Shown here: positions 18,451 to 25,230 of the stretch, one piece after another
Layout of the letters: every line of letters starts with the position of its first letter
Numbering within the stretch: the stretch's first letter is position 1
NCBI RefSeq assembly: GCF_011058165.1
Contig: NZ_JAALEG010000067.1
Span: 1-35,647 of the forward strand
Reading direction: 5' to 3'
DNA length: 35,647 nucleotides
Source of the DNA: Rhodococcus aetherivorans
Lineage (GTDB): Bacteria > Actinomycetota > Actinomycetes > Mycobacteriales > Mycobacteriaceae
Translations under genes and position numbers: made by a program
The notes under the pieces: generated by a model
Seen by the model: only the letters and a program-made list of their open reading frames with translations
What the model was told of the DNA's origin: nothing
The model's database searches: none

Positions 18451-18477
18451 CACTGTACGTGCTGTTTCCCGACAGTG
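18451..18477. promoter_or_regulatory. Inverted repeat in front of the XRE-cupin gene
   Basis: CACTGT (18451-18456) and ACAGTG (18472-18477) flank 15 bases containing CTGTTTCCC. It begins 6 bases before the start codon of the regulator, overlapping the expected promoter/leader. The CTGTTTC string also occurs in the amine-operon motifs, so autoregulation is possible. Confidence 0.35.
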
Positions 18478-18507
18478 GACGATCGTGCGAGGGGCAGGCA
18501 CACGGAA

Positions 18508-18560
18508 CGAGCGAATGTGCCTTACCGTCGGACAGGCCGACAGTAAGGCACATTCGCTCG
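18508..18560. terminator. Long hairpin (24-bp arms) after the FMN glutamate-synthase gene
   Basis: The left arm 18508-18531 (CGAGCGAATGTGCCTTAC...) is complementary to 18537-18560 with one mismatch (18526 against 18542) and a 5-base spacer. On the minus strand it lies 19 bases after the stop of the gene at 18580 and before the XRE gene. It probably terminates or strongly attenuates the four-gene transcript before the regulator. It resembles the hairpin at 7759-7813 in length and in a CGAATGT block at the same depth. Confidence 0.75.
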
Positions 18561-18579
18561 GTGGAAGGCGGGCAGCGGC

Positions 18580-19905
18580 TCAGAAGCCCTGGCCGGGCAC
18601 CCAGTTGGTGCCGGCCAGTGGCACCCGCGCCATGGCGGCCGACTCGATGGTCAGGGCCACGAGGTCCTGCGGCTCGAGGTTGCGCAGGTGCGACTTGCCG
18701 CAGGCGCGTGCGATGGTCTGGGCCTCCATGGTGAGCACGCGCAGGTAGTTCGCGAGGCGGCGGCCGCCCTCGACCGGATCGAACCGGGCCTGCAGGTCCG
18801 GATCCTGCGTGGTGATGCCGGCGGGGTCCTTGCCGTCCTGGAAGTCGTCGTAGAACCCGGCGGCCGAGCCGAGCTTCTCGTACTCCGCCTGGTACCGGGG
18901 GTTGTTGTCGCCCAACGCGATCAGCGCCGCGGTGCCGATGGCGACGGCGTCCGCGCCGAGGGCCATGGCCTTGGCGACGTCGGCGCCGGACCGGATGCCG
19001 CCGGAGACGACGAGCTGCACGCCACCGGGGGTGCGGTGCATTCCCATCTCCTGCAGCGCCTGCACGGCCTGGGGGATCGCGGCGAGGGTGGGAATGCCGA
19101 CGTGCTCGATGAACACGTCCTGCGTGGCGGCCGTGCCACCCTGCATGCCGTCGACCACGACGACGTCGGCACCGGCCTTCACGGCGAGCTTGACGTCGTA
19201 GTAGGTGCGGGTTGCGCCGACCTTGACGTAGATCGGCTTCTCCCACCCGGTGATCTCGCGCAGTTCGATGATCTTGACGGCGAGGTCGTCCGGGCCGGTC
19301 CAGTCGGGGTGCCGGCACGCGCTGCGCTGGTCGATACCGACGGGCAGGGTGCGCATTCCGGCGACGCGCTCGGTGATCTTCTGCCCGAGCAGCATGCCGC
19401 CGCCGCCGGGCTTGGCGCCCTGGCCGAGGACGACCTCGATCGCGTCGGCCTTGCGCAGGTCGTCGGGGTTCATCCCGTAGCGCGACGGCAGGTACTGGTA
19501 GACGAGGTGCTTGGACTGACCGCGTTCCTCCGGCGTCATGCCGCCGTCGCCGGTGGTGGTGGACGTGCCGACCTCGCTGGCGCCGCGCCCGAGAGCCTCC
19601 TTCGCCCGCCCGGACAGCGCCCCGAAGCTCATGCCGGCGATGGTGACCGGGATGTCGAGGTGCAGCGGGTACTTCGCGTGCCGGTCGCCGAGGACCACGT
19701 CGGTCTCGCACTTCTCGCGGTAACCCTCGAGCGGGTACCGCGACATCGACGCGCCGAGGAACAGCAGGTCGTCGAAGTGCGGAAGCTTGCGCTTGGCGCC
19801 CCATCCGCGGATGTCGTAGATGCCGGTCTCGGCGGCACGCTGGATCTCGTGGATGACGTTGCGGTCGAAGGTGGCCGACTCACGAAGTCCGGGCTGGAAG
19901 GTCAT
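18580..19905 (-). CDS. FMN-binding glutamate synthase-like subunit (GlxD/MgsC type)
   Basis: A 441-residue stand-alone FMN domain of glutamate synthase. It shows AGMSFGALSGRAKEALGRGA, TGDGGM, the FMN and substrate segments GQGAKPGGGGML, DGMQGGTAAT and SGGIRSGADVAKAMALGADAVAIGTA. In GlxBCD/MgsABC systems this subunit joins a class II amidotransferase and a GXGXG subunit, both encoded directly upstream. Those complexes make glutamate derivatives, in MgsABC N-methylglutamate from methylamine units. ATG 19905 follows CCAGGAGACTCCC. The usual glutamate-synthase 3Fe-4S cysteine cluster is not obvious in this version. Confidence 0.9.
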   Translation of the reverse strand: MTFQPGLRESATFDRNVIHEIQRAAETGIYDIRGWGAKRKLPHFDDLLFLGASMSRYPLEGYREKCETDVVLGDRHAKYPLHLDIPVTIAGMSFGALSGRAKEALGRGASEVGTSTTTGDGGMTPEERGQSKHLVYQYLPSRYGMNPDDLRKADAIEVVLGQGAKPGGGGMLLGQKITERVAGMRTLPVGIDQRSACRHPDWTGPDDLAVKIIELREITGWEKPIYVKVGATRTYYDVKLAVKAGADVVVVDGMQGGTAATQDVFIEHVGIPTLAAIPQAVQALQEMGMHRTPGGVQLVVSGGIRSGADVAKAMALGADAVAIGTAALIALGDNNPRYQAEYEKLGSAAGFYDDFQDGKDPAGITTQDPDLQARFDPVEGGRRLANYLRVLTMEAQTIARACGKSHLRNLEPQDLVALTIESAAMARVPLAGTNWVPGQGF

Positions 19906-19939
19906 GGGAGTCTCCTGGGATGCGGTGCGGGCGGTGCGA

Positions 19940-20668
19940 TCAGTACGCCGAGGCGTTGTCGACGTGGAAGTGGTAGAGCCCGCGGGCGGAGCCGTAGCGG
20001 GTGAACTCGGCGGGGTCGGCGTCGAAGCCGGCCGCCCGGAGGAGTTCGCGCAGTTCCTCGAGGTGCTCGGGCCGCATCTCCTTCTTGACGCAGTCCGCAC
20101 CGAGGGAGGCGACGGTGCCGCGGACGTAGATGCGCGCCTCGTACAACGAATCTCCGAGGGCCTCGCCGGCGTCGCCGAGGACGACGAGCCGTCCGGCCTG
20201 TCCCATGAAGGCGCTCATGTGGCCGATGCTGCCGCCGACGACGATGTCGACGCCCTTCATGGAGATGCCGCAGCGGGCGGCGGCATTGCCCTCGATCACC
20301 AGCAGCCCGCCGTGGGCCGTGGCGCCGGCGGACTGGGAGGCGTTCCCGGTGACGCGCACGGTGCCCGACATCATGTTCTCGGCGACCCCGACCCCGGCGT
20401 TGCCCGCGACGGTGACGGTCGCATGCTTGTTCATCCCGGCGGCGTAGTAGCCGACGTGGCCTTCGATGCGCACGTCGATCGGCCGGTCGAGCCCGCACGC
20501 GAGGGCGTGCTTGCCCTGGGGATTGGTCACGGTCACCGCGGCCGGGGCCTCGGTGGCCTGCAGTGCGGCGTTCAGTTCGCGCGTGGTGGTGACGTCCAGG
20601 TCGTACGTCGCCGTGGCGGGGAGCGTGTCGGTGGGCAGTGTGTCGGTGCGCAGCGTCTCGGTGGTCAT
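19940..20668 (-). CDS. GXGXG-domain glutamate synthase-like subunit (GlxC/MgsB type)
   Basis: A 242-residue protein made of the right-handed beta-helix (GXGXG) domain that ends normal glutamate synthases. The repeats are visible from about residue 68 to 190: GHVGYYAAGMNKHATVTVAG, GNAGVGVAENMMSG, GNAAARCGISMKG and GDAGEALGDSLYEA. In the complex it scaffolds the amidotransferase and FMN domains. I chose ATG 20668 because CCGGAGAC precedes it; an in-frame ATG at 20725 would overlap the previous gene and has no ribosome binding site. The N-terminus is Thr-rich (TETLRTDTLPTDTLPATAT), which is unusual. Confidence 0.88.
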   Translation of the reverse strand: MTTETLRTDTLPTDTLPATATYDLDVTTTRELNAALQATEAPAAVTVTNPQGKHALACGLDRPIDVRIEGHVGYYAAGMNKHATVTVAGNAGVGVAENMMSGTVRVTGNASQSAGATAHGGLLVIEGNAAARCGISMKGVDIVVGGSIGHMSAFMGQAGRLVVLGDAGEALGDSLYEARIYVRGTVASLGADCVKKEMRPEHLEELRELLRAAGFDADPAEFTRYGSARGLYHFHVDNASAY

Positions 20669-20712
20669 GGGCGTCTCCGGCGTCGAAGAGATGGGGGAAG
20701 CGTCGGTGCTGG

Positions 20713-21600
20713 TCAGCGGTGCCATACGTAGACCCGCTCCGGCTCGGGCTCGAAGATGTGAGCGTCCGCGATGCCGGGCAGGCCGGCGAGGGCCCGGAAC
20801 TCGGAGGCCATCGCGACGTACGCGTCGGTCTCGGCGACGATCGCCGGCTTGCAGGCGATCGGGTCGCGTACGACGGCGAACGAGTCGGACGTCGACACGA
20901 GGAGGGTGTAGAACCCGTCGAAGCGCTCCCCGAGCAGACGCAGGGCCTTCTCCAGGTCGGCGCCCTCGGCGAGGTGCTTGGCGACGAACCGTGCCCCGAC
21001 CTCGGTGTCGTTCTCGCTGTCGAATGCCACACCCTCGGCCTCGAGTTCGCGCTTGACCGACAGGTGGTTGGAGAACGAGCCGTTGTGCACCAGGCACTGG
21101 TCCGGGCCGACGGCGAACGGGTGCGAGCCGGCGGCGGTGACGGCCGATTCGGTGGCCATGCGGGTGTGGCCGACGCCCTGCCAGCCGGAGGCGGCCGGGA
21201 TCCCGAAGCGCTCGGCCAGCGCCACCGGATCGCCCATGCCCTTGAGGACGGTCACGTCGTCGCCGAAGCCGATGATCGTTGCACCGGGGTCGACGGCGCG
21301 GACGGTGTCGGCGAGCAACTGGGCCGGGACCGGCGCGTGGAGCACGGTGGTGGGGGCCAGGTCGATCGCGGTCACGGTCACGCCGAGTGCGGCACCGGCG
21401 GTGGCGGCGACGTCCGGGGCGGCGCCGAGCAGGGACACCGACGCGTGGCCGGCGGGGGAGAAGGTGGGGTCGCCGTAGAGGGCGACTCCGGCCGAATCCG
21501 GTCCCCGGTCGACCATCTGGCCGAGCATGCCGGTCAGCAGGCCACCCAGCCGGGGGGCGAGGGAGGCGTCACGCAGGTGAAGCCCGACGATTCCGCACAT
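20713..21600 (-). CDS. Class II glutamine amidotransferase subunit (GlxB/MgsA type)
   Basis: A 295-residue N-terminal-nucleophile amidotransferase. After Met removal, Cys2 (MCGIVGLHLRD) is the catalytic nucleophile. GVGHTRMATES, HPFAVG and LVHNGSFSNH form the glutamine pocket, and DSENDTEVGARF follows. It corresponds to the glutaminase domain of glutamate synthase. In MgsA-type complexes it may act on gamma-glutamylmethylamide rather than glutamine. ATG 21600 follows AAAGGAGAGACGACCC. It begins 56 bases after the GlnT/GmaS-like gene, with a compact hairpin in the gap, and is followed by the GXGXG and FMN subunits. Confidence 0.9.
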   Translation of the reverse strand: MCGIVGLHLRDASLAPRLGGLLTGMLGQMVDRGPDSAGVALYGDPTFSPAGHASVSLLGAAPDVAATAGAALGVTVTAIDLAPTTVLHAPVPAQLLADTVRAVDPGATIIGFGDDVTVLKGMGDPVALAERFGIPAASGWQGVGHTRMATESAVTAAGSHPFAVGPDQCLVHNGSFSNHLSVKRELEAEGVAFDSENDTEVGARFVAKHLAEGADLEKALRLLGERFDGFYTLLVSTSDSFAVVRDPIACKPAIVAETDAYVAMASEFRALAGLPGIADAHIFEPEPERVYVWHR

Positions 21601-21637
21601 GGGTCGTCTCTCCTTTACAGGTCGTCGTTCGCGGTGG

Positions 21638-21656
21638 CCCGTTCGGACCGAACGGG
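21638..21656 (-). other. Compact inverted repeat between glnT-like and amidotransferase genes
   Basis: CCCGTTCGG (21638-21646) and CCGAACGGG (21648-21656) are exact complements around a single base, immediately after the ligase stop codon. It may be an mRNA stability or partial-termination element that sets subunit ratios, or a protein binding site. Confidence 0.6.
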
Positions 21657-23033
21657 TCAGAAGGCGGTCAGGTAGCTGTCGATCTCCCACGAGGTCACGG
21701 TGTTGTGCCAGTGGAAGAACTCCTCCCGCTTGAGGGAGGCGAAGTACTCGGCGACGCCCGGGCCGGCGGCGTCGAGGGCGCCGGTGACGACGGGGTCGGC
21801 GGTGAGCGCGTCCATCGCGTGCAGCAGGGTCATCGGCAGCGTCTCCGAGTTCGGGGTGCCGCCGGGTGCGCCGGGATCGAGCTTGCGGTCGATGCCGTCG
21901 AGGCCCGCCGCGACGGTCGCGGCGGCAGCGAGGTACGGGTTGGCGGAGCCGTCCCCGCCGCGCAGCTCGACGCGGTTGCCGTCCGGAACGCGGAGGTAGT
22001 GGGTGCGGTCGTTGCCGCCGTAGGTGGCGTGCCGCGGCGACCACGTCGCGCCGGAGCTGGTCGCGGTGGCGCCGGTCCGCTTGTAGGAGTTGACGGTCGG
22101 GGCGATCACGCCCTGCAGGGCGCAGGCATGGTCGAGGATGCCGGCGATGAACGCGTAGGCGGTCTCGGACAGGCCGAGACCGCGGGGGTCCTCGGCGTCG
22201 GGGAAGGCGGAGCCGTCCTCCCGCCACAGCGACAGGTGCATGTGCATGCCCGAGCCGGTGCGGTCGGCGAACGGCTTGGGCATGAAGGTCGCGGTCATGC
22301 CGCGCTGCTCGGCGAGCACCGAGATCAGGTAGCGCAGGGTGACGACGCGGTCGGCGGTGGTCATCGCGTCGGCGTACTGGAAGTTCTGCTCGAACTGCCC
22401 GTTGCCGTCCTCGTGGTCGTTGGCGTAGTTGCCCCAGCCGAGGGAGTTCATCGCCGCGGAGATCGAGGTCAGGTGCTCGTACATGCGGGTGACGTCACGG
22501 GCGTCGTAGCAGGGCTGCCGGGAGGTGTCGAGCACGTCGGCGGTGCGCAGCGTCCCGTCCTCGTCGCGCTGGACGAGGAAGTACTCGATCTCGGCGCCGA
22601 CCTTGACGGACAGGCCCCGTTCGGCCGCCTTGCCGAGAACCTCCTTCAGGATCACCCGCGGGGCGTAGGGCCAGGGCTTGCCCTCGACGTGGGGATCGCA
22701 GTGCACCAGCGCAAGGCCCGGGCGCACGAACGGGATCGGCGTGAAGGAGGTGGGATCCGGGATGGCGACGAGGTCGGGATCCTTGGGGACCTGACCCATG
22801 GCTCCGGCGGCGTAGCCCGCGAAGCCGACCCCGTCGGACTGCAGCTCGTCGACCGCCTCGACCGGGACGAGCTTGGCGCAGGGCTTGCCGGCGAGGTTGG
22901 TGAACACCGCGAGGATGAAGCGGGTGTCGGTGGCGCGGGCGAGTGCGGCGAGATCGGCGGAGCCGGCGGCATCGGCGGGGGCGTCCGTGGAGGGCAGACG
23001 CATCACGGGGAGGTCGGTGGCTTCGAGCGTCAT
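21657..23033 (-). CDS. Glutamine synthetase-like ligase, GlnT/gamma-glutamylmethylamide synthetase type
   Basis: A 458-residue member of the type III/GlnT glutamine synthetase group. It shows GVGFAGYA, CDPHVEGKPWPYAPR, VGAEIEYFLVQRD, YANDHEDGNGQFEQNFQYADA, FMPKPFADRTGSGMHMHLSLW, VNSYKR and LELRGGDGSANPYL-type segments (VELRGGDGSANPYL here). The pattern follows that of known gamma-glutamylmethylamide synthetases (GmaS), which join methylamine to glutamate with ATP, more than that of housekeeping GlnA. True ammonia-using GlnT or other gamma-glutamylamide synthetases cannot be excluded. ATG 23033 follows CAGGAGTCCCC. It heads the operon of the three glutamate-synthase-like subunits and is divergent from the N-demethylase operon. 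A shared promoter motif lies 37-63 bases upstream. Confidence 0.88.
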   Translation of the reverse strand: MTLEATDLPVMRLPSTDAPADAAGSADLAALARATDTRFILAVFTNLAGKPCAKLVPVEAVDELQSDGVGFAGYAAGAMGQVPKDPDLVAIPDPTSFTPIPFVRPGLALVHCDPHVEGKPWPYAPRVILKEVLGKAAERGLSVKVGAEIEYFLVQRDEDGTLRTADVLDTSRQPCYDARDVTRMYEHLTSISAAMNSLGWGNYANDHEDGNGQFEQNFQYADAMTTADRVVTLRYLISVLAEQRGMTATFMPKPFADRTGSGMHMHLSLWREDGSAFPDAEDPRGLGLSETAYAFIAGILDHACALQGVIAPTVNSYKRTGATATSSGATWSPRHATYGGNDRTHYLRVPDGNRVELRGGDGSANPYLAAAATVAAGLDGIDRKLDPGAPGGTPNSETLPMTLLHAMDALTADPVVTGALDAAGPGVAEYFASLKREEFFHWHNTVTSWEIDSYLTAF

Positions 23034-23069
23034 GGGGACTCCTGGGGTTCGGCTGCGAAGTTTCATAAG

Positions 23070-23096
23070 GTGAATCGCTGTCGAATGCAATGAAAC
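23070..23096 (-). promoter_or_regulatory. Shared operator motif, glnT-like operon copy
   Basis: On the minus strand: GTTTCAT, then 13 bases (TGCATTCGACAGC), then GATTCAC. It lies 37 bases before the ligase start. Its first half, 13-base gap and CAT at spacer positions 3-5 match the copies at 23241 and 33857. A further GTTTCAT on the plus strand at 23060-23066 makes an inverted pair with this one. Confidence 0.6.
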
Positions 23097-23210
23097 ATAG
23101 CATGCATGACGGGCGTGTTACGCCGCCGTGAGTTTGTGGTGACGGTCCGGCTCGGCCCGCGCCGCTCGGGGGAGAAACGAATGTTCCTGACGCTGAGAGG
23201 ATTCGGTTAC

Positions 23211-23224
23211 ACGCGTTAACGCGT
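23211..23224. promoter_or_regulatory. 14-bp palindrome ACGCGTTAACGCGT
   Basis: A perfect palindrome lies 16 bases upstream of the plus-strand shared motif and 110 bases before the cupin start. It is of a type often bound by LacI or GntR-like dimers. Its regulator is unknown. Confidence 0.45.
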
Positions 23225-23240
23225 CGGCAACCGTCGGTGC

Positions 23241-23267
23241 GTTTCATCTCATTACTGTCTGTTTCAC
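23241..23267 (+). promoter_or_regulatory. Shared operator motif, N-demethylase operon copy
   Basis: GTTTCAT, then 13 bases (CTCATTACTGTCT), then GTTTCAC: a direct repeat of period 20, two helical turns. It lies 67 bases before the cupin start and matches the copies in front of the glnT-like gene and the FAD amine oxidase. Confidence 0.65.
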
Positions 23268-23334
23268 GTCAGCGATCGACGTTCCGTCCTCCCGCCCACG
23301 GCCGGTGCAGCCGGCCTCGTTCCTAGGAGCACTC

Positions 23335-23712
23335 ATGGCAGAAACCACCACGGTTCCCGCATTCCGCGTCACCGCCGACTTCTGGAAGACCCTGCCCCAG
23401 ATGTCCACCGAGGAATTCCCGGGCACCGAGGGCTTCATCGACGACGTCTATCCCAACCCCGAGGGGTCGGAGATGGCCGCGGGCTACTTCAAGCTCGCGC
23501 ACACCGACGCCCCGCTGGACTATCTGTACGAGTACGACGAGATGAAGGTCGTCCTCGAAGGGGAGTTCCGCCTGGAGAACCTGGATACCGGCCAGGTGGA
23601 GATCGCCCGCGCCAAGGACGCGATCTTCTTCCCCAAGGGCTCGCGGATCCGCTTCACCACCCCCCACGGCGCCCTGGCGTTCTACGTCGGCCAGCGCACG
23701 TTCGCACCGTAA
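23335..23712 (+). CDS. Cupin protein, EutQ-like, first gene of the N-demethylase operon
   Basis: A 125-residue single cupin-domain protein (EutQ-like cupin pattern): YEYDEMKVVLEGEFRLENLDTG, then AKDAIFFPKGSRIRFTTPHGALAFYVGQRTF. Only part of the usual two-His/Glu metal set is visible (Asp/Glu in EYDEMK, His in TPHGA), so it could bind a metal weakly or bind a small ligand. ATG 23335 follows TAGGAGC. It leads the six-gene operon, starting 10 bases before the first DmmA-like gene. It may help handle the substrate or product; its exact role is unknown. Confidence 0.85.
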   Translation: MAETTTVPAFRVTADFWKTLPQMSTEEFPGTEGFIDDVYPNPEGSEMAAGYFKLAHTDAPLDYLYEYDEMKVVLEGEFRLENLDTGQVEIARAKDAIFFPKGSRIRFTTPHGALAFYVGQRTFAP

Positions 23713-23722
23713 GGATCCGGCC

Positions 23723-24235
23723 ATGAGCGTCTGTATGGAGACCACCAGCGTGCCGCGCTGGGACGAGGAGCGGACCGTGGCCGACGGCGGCAGGACGGTC
23801 ACCGTCCTGTCGTTCGGCGACGCCGCCACCGACCACGCCCGCCGCCTGGTGACCTCCTTCGAAGGCCGGCGAGTGAGCTGGCTACGGGCGCCCGCCACCT
23901 GGGGCGACGCGGCCGCGGAGGTGCTGCAGCGCCAGCTCTCCGCGGCCCGCGTCGGCTGGCGGCTCGTGCTGGTGGGCGACGAGGCCGCCGTCCTCGCCGC
24001 CCGGGCCGTGGCCGTCGCCGCGGGGGCGCTCGACGACGAGATCCTGCCCGAGGTGCTGACCACGGACACGCGCACGGTGTACTGCGCCCACTGCCGACAC
24101 ACCCACGACGCCACCGCCGCGATCGGGCAGACCAGCACGTGCCCCGCGTGTTCGGCGGAACTCGTCGTGTACCACCACGTTTCGCGCCACCACGGCGCAT
24201 ATCTCGGCTACCAGCTCGACGCGGAGGAAAGCTGA
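23723..24235 (+). CDS. DmmA-like zinc-ribbon subunit 1 (dimethylamine monooxygenase-associated)
   Basis: A 170-residue protein. The N-terminal half has a nucleotide-binding-like alpha/beta pattern (RRVSWLRAPATW, WRLVLVGDEAAV). The C-terminal half has a four-cysteine ribbon, Cys121-x2-Cys124 and Cys140-x2-Cys143, ending in the family signature YHHVSRHHGAYLGY. This arrangement is that of the DmmA-like family found with dimethylamine monooxygenase. In that complex the small subunit accompanies the heme and reductase subunits. ATG 23723 follows AAGGAT. Its stop overlaps the reductase start (TGATG), showing tight translational coupling. Confidence 0.82.
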   Translation: MSVCMETTSVPRWDEERTVADGGRTVTVLSFGDAATDHARRLVTSFEGRRVSWLRAPATWGDAAAEVLQRQLSAARVGWRLVLVGDEAAVLAARAVAVAAGALDDEILPEVLTTDTRTVYCAHCRHTHDATAAIGQTSTCPACSAELVVYHHVSRHHGAYLGYQLDAEES

Positions 24236-25230
24236 TGACCCTCGTATCCGATGCCGGAGCGGCCGTCCGGCGCAGCGACGCGACCCTCGCCCTCACCGTC
24301 GCCGAGGTGGCCACCGTCGCCACCGGAGTGCGGCACGTGCGGTTCGTCGACCCCACCGGTGCGCCGCTGCCGTCGTTCACCCCGGGCAGCCACGTCGTGC
24401 TCTCCTGCGGCGCCCACGACGACGGCCGGCCCCGCCGCAACTCCTACTCCCTGACCGGTCCGGAGCTCGAACCGCAGAGCTACTCGATCTCCGTGCGGCT
24501 CGACGAGACCGGCCGGGGCGGCTCCCGCTGGATCCACGCCCTCGAGGTCGGGGACGTCGTGGAGGTCAGCAGGCCCCGAAGTGCCTTCGCGCCGATCCTC
24601 ACCGCGCGTCACCACATGCTCGTGGCCGGCGGTATCGGCGTCACACCCATCCTCTCGCACGCCCGCGCCGCCGCTCAGTGGGGCCGCTCCTTCGAGGTCC
24701 ATTACACCTTCCGCGAGGGCGACGGCCCGCACCTCGGCGAGTTGCGCGAACTGTGCGGAGACCGCCTGCACACCTACCACACCCCCGAGGAGTTCTGGGC
24801 CGCACTCGGCCCGGCCCTGCTCGATCAGCCGCTCGGCACCCACCTGTACGTATGCGGGCCCTCCGGTCTCATCGACGAACTCACCCGTCGCGCCCGCGGC
24901 GCGGGCTGGCCGGACGCCCGCATCCACTACGAGCACTTCGGTGTCGGCGACCTCGAGCCCGGAACCACGTTCACCGCGCATCTGCGCCGCGCCGGGGTCG
25001 ACATCGCCGTGAAGTCCGGCGTGAGCCTGCTCGAAGCGCTCGAGGCGCGCGGGGTACCGGTGCCCAACCTGTGCCGGCAGGGGGTGTGCGGCGAGTGCCG
25101 GATCCCGGTGGCGGACGGCGCGATCGAGCACCGCGACCTGTACCTGACCGACGCGGAGAAGCACGCCGGCGACTGCATGATGCCGTGCGTCTCCCGCGCC
25201 GGCGGCGAGCGATTGGAGCTGGACCTGTGA
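24235..25230 (+). CDS. PDR/VanB-type FMN and 2Fe-2S oxidoreductase (electron donor subunit)
   Basis: A 331-residue reductase with three modules. The flavin domain has RNSYSL (68-73). The NAD(P)H domain has AGGIGVTPIL (131-140) and YVCGPSGLI. The C-terminal plant-type ferredoxin has Cys280-x4-Cys285-x2-Cys288-x29-Cys318. It passes electrons one at a time from NAD(P)H through FMN to the 2Fe-2S centre. In heme-dependent N-demethylases (secondary amine monooxygenase) such a subunit reduces the heme subunit. ATG 24235 overlaps the DmmA-like stop, and the next gene starts inside its own stop codon. There is only one reductase for two heme subunits. Confidence 0.93.
   Translation: MTLVSDAGAAVRRSDATLALTVAEVATVATGVRHVRFVDPTGAPLPSFTPGSHVVLSCGAHDDGRPRRNSYSLTGPELEPQSYSISVRLDETGRGGSRWIHALEVGDVVEVSRPRSAFAPILTARHHMLVAGGIGVTPILSHARAAAQWGRSFEVHYTFREGDGPHLGELRELCGDRLHTYHTPEEFWAALGPALLDQPLGTHLYVCGPSGLIDELTRRARGAGWPDARIHYEHFGVGDLEPGTTFTAHLRRAGVDIAVKSGVSLLEALEARGVPVPNLCRQGVCGECRIPVADGAIEHRDLYLTDAEKHAGDCMMPCVSRAGGERLELDL

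Larger units (their letters stand above)
23034..23334. promoter_or_regulatory. 301-bp divergent control region of the methylated-amine operons
   Basis: This gap holds no gene. It contains the minus-strand copy of the GTTTCAT-N13-GWTTCWC motif (23070-23096), a 14-bp palindrome (23211-23224) and the plus-strand motif copy (23241-23267). The middle part (about 23100-23200) shows nothing I can name. Confidence 0.7.

Noticed and set aside
16268-18748. An 826-codon plus-strand open frame across amt and the XRE gene
   Set aside because: It is out of frame with amt, opposite the XRE gene, and Arg-rich without motifs; both real genes are clear.
19940-21600. A frameshifted or broken glutamate synthase (gltB) pseudogene
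   Set aside because: The three domains each have their own start, ribosome binding site and stop, and the order amidotransferase-GXGXG-FMN is that of the known split GlxBCD/MgsABC systems.
23070-23267. GlnR boxes in the divergent amine promoter
   Set aside because: The half-sites are GTTTC-type only, with 20-base period; the alternating GTnAC half-site and the 22-base spacing expected for GlnR are not seen. GlnR control is not excluded but not supported.
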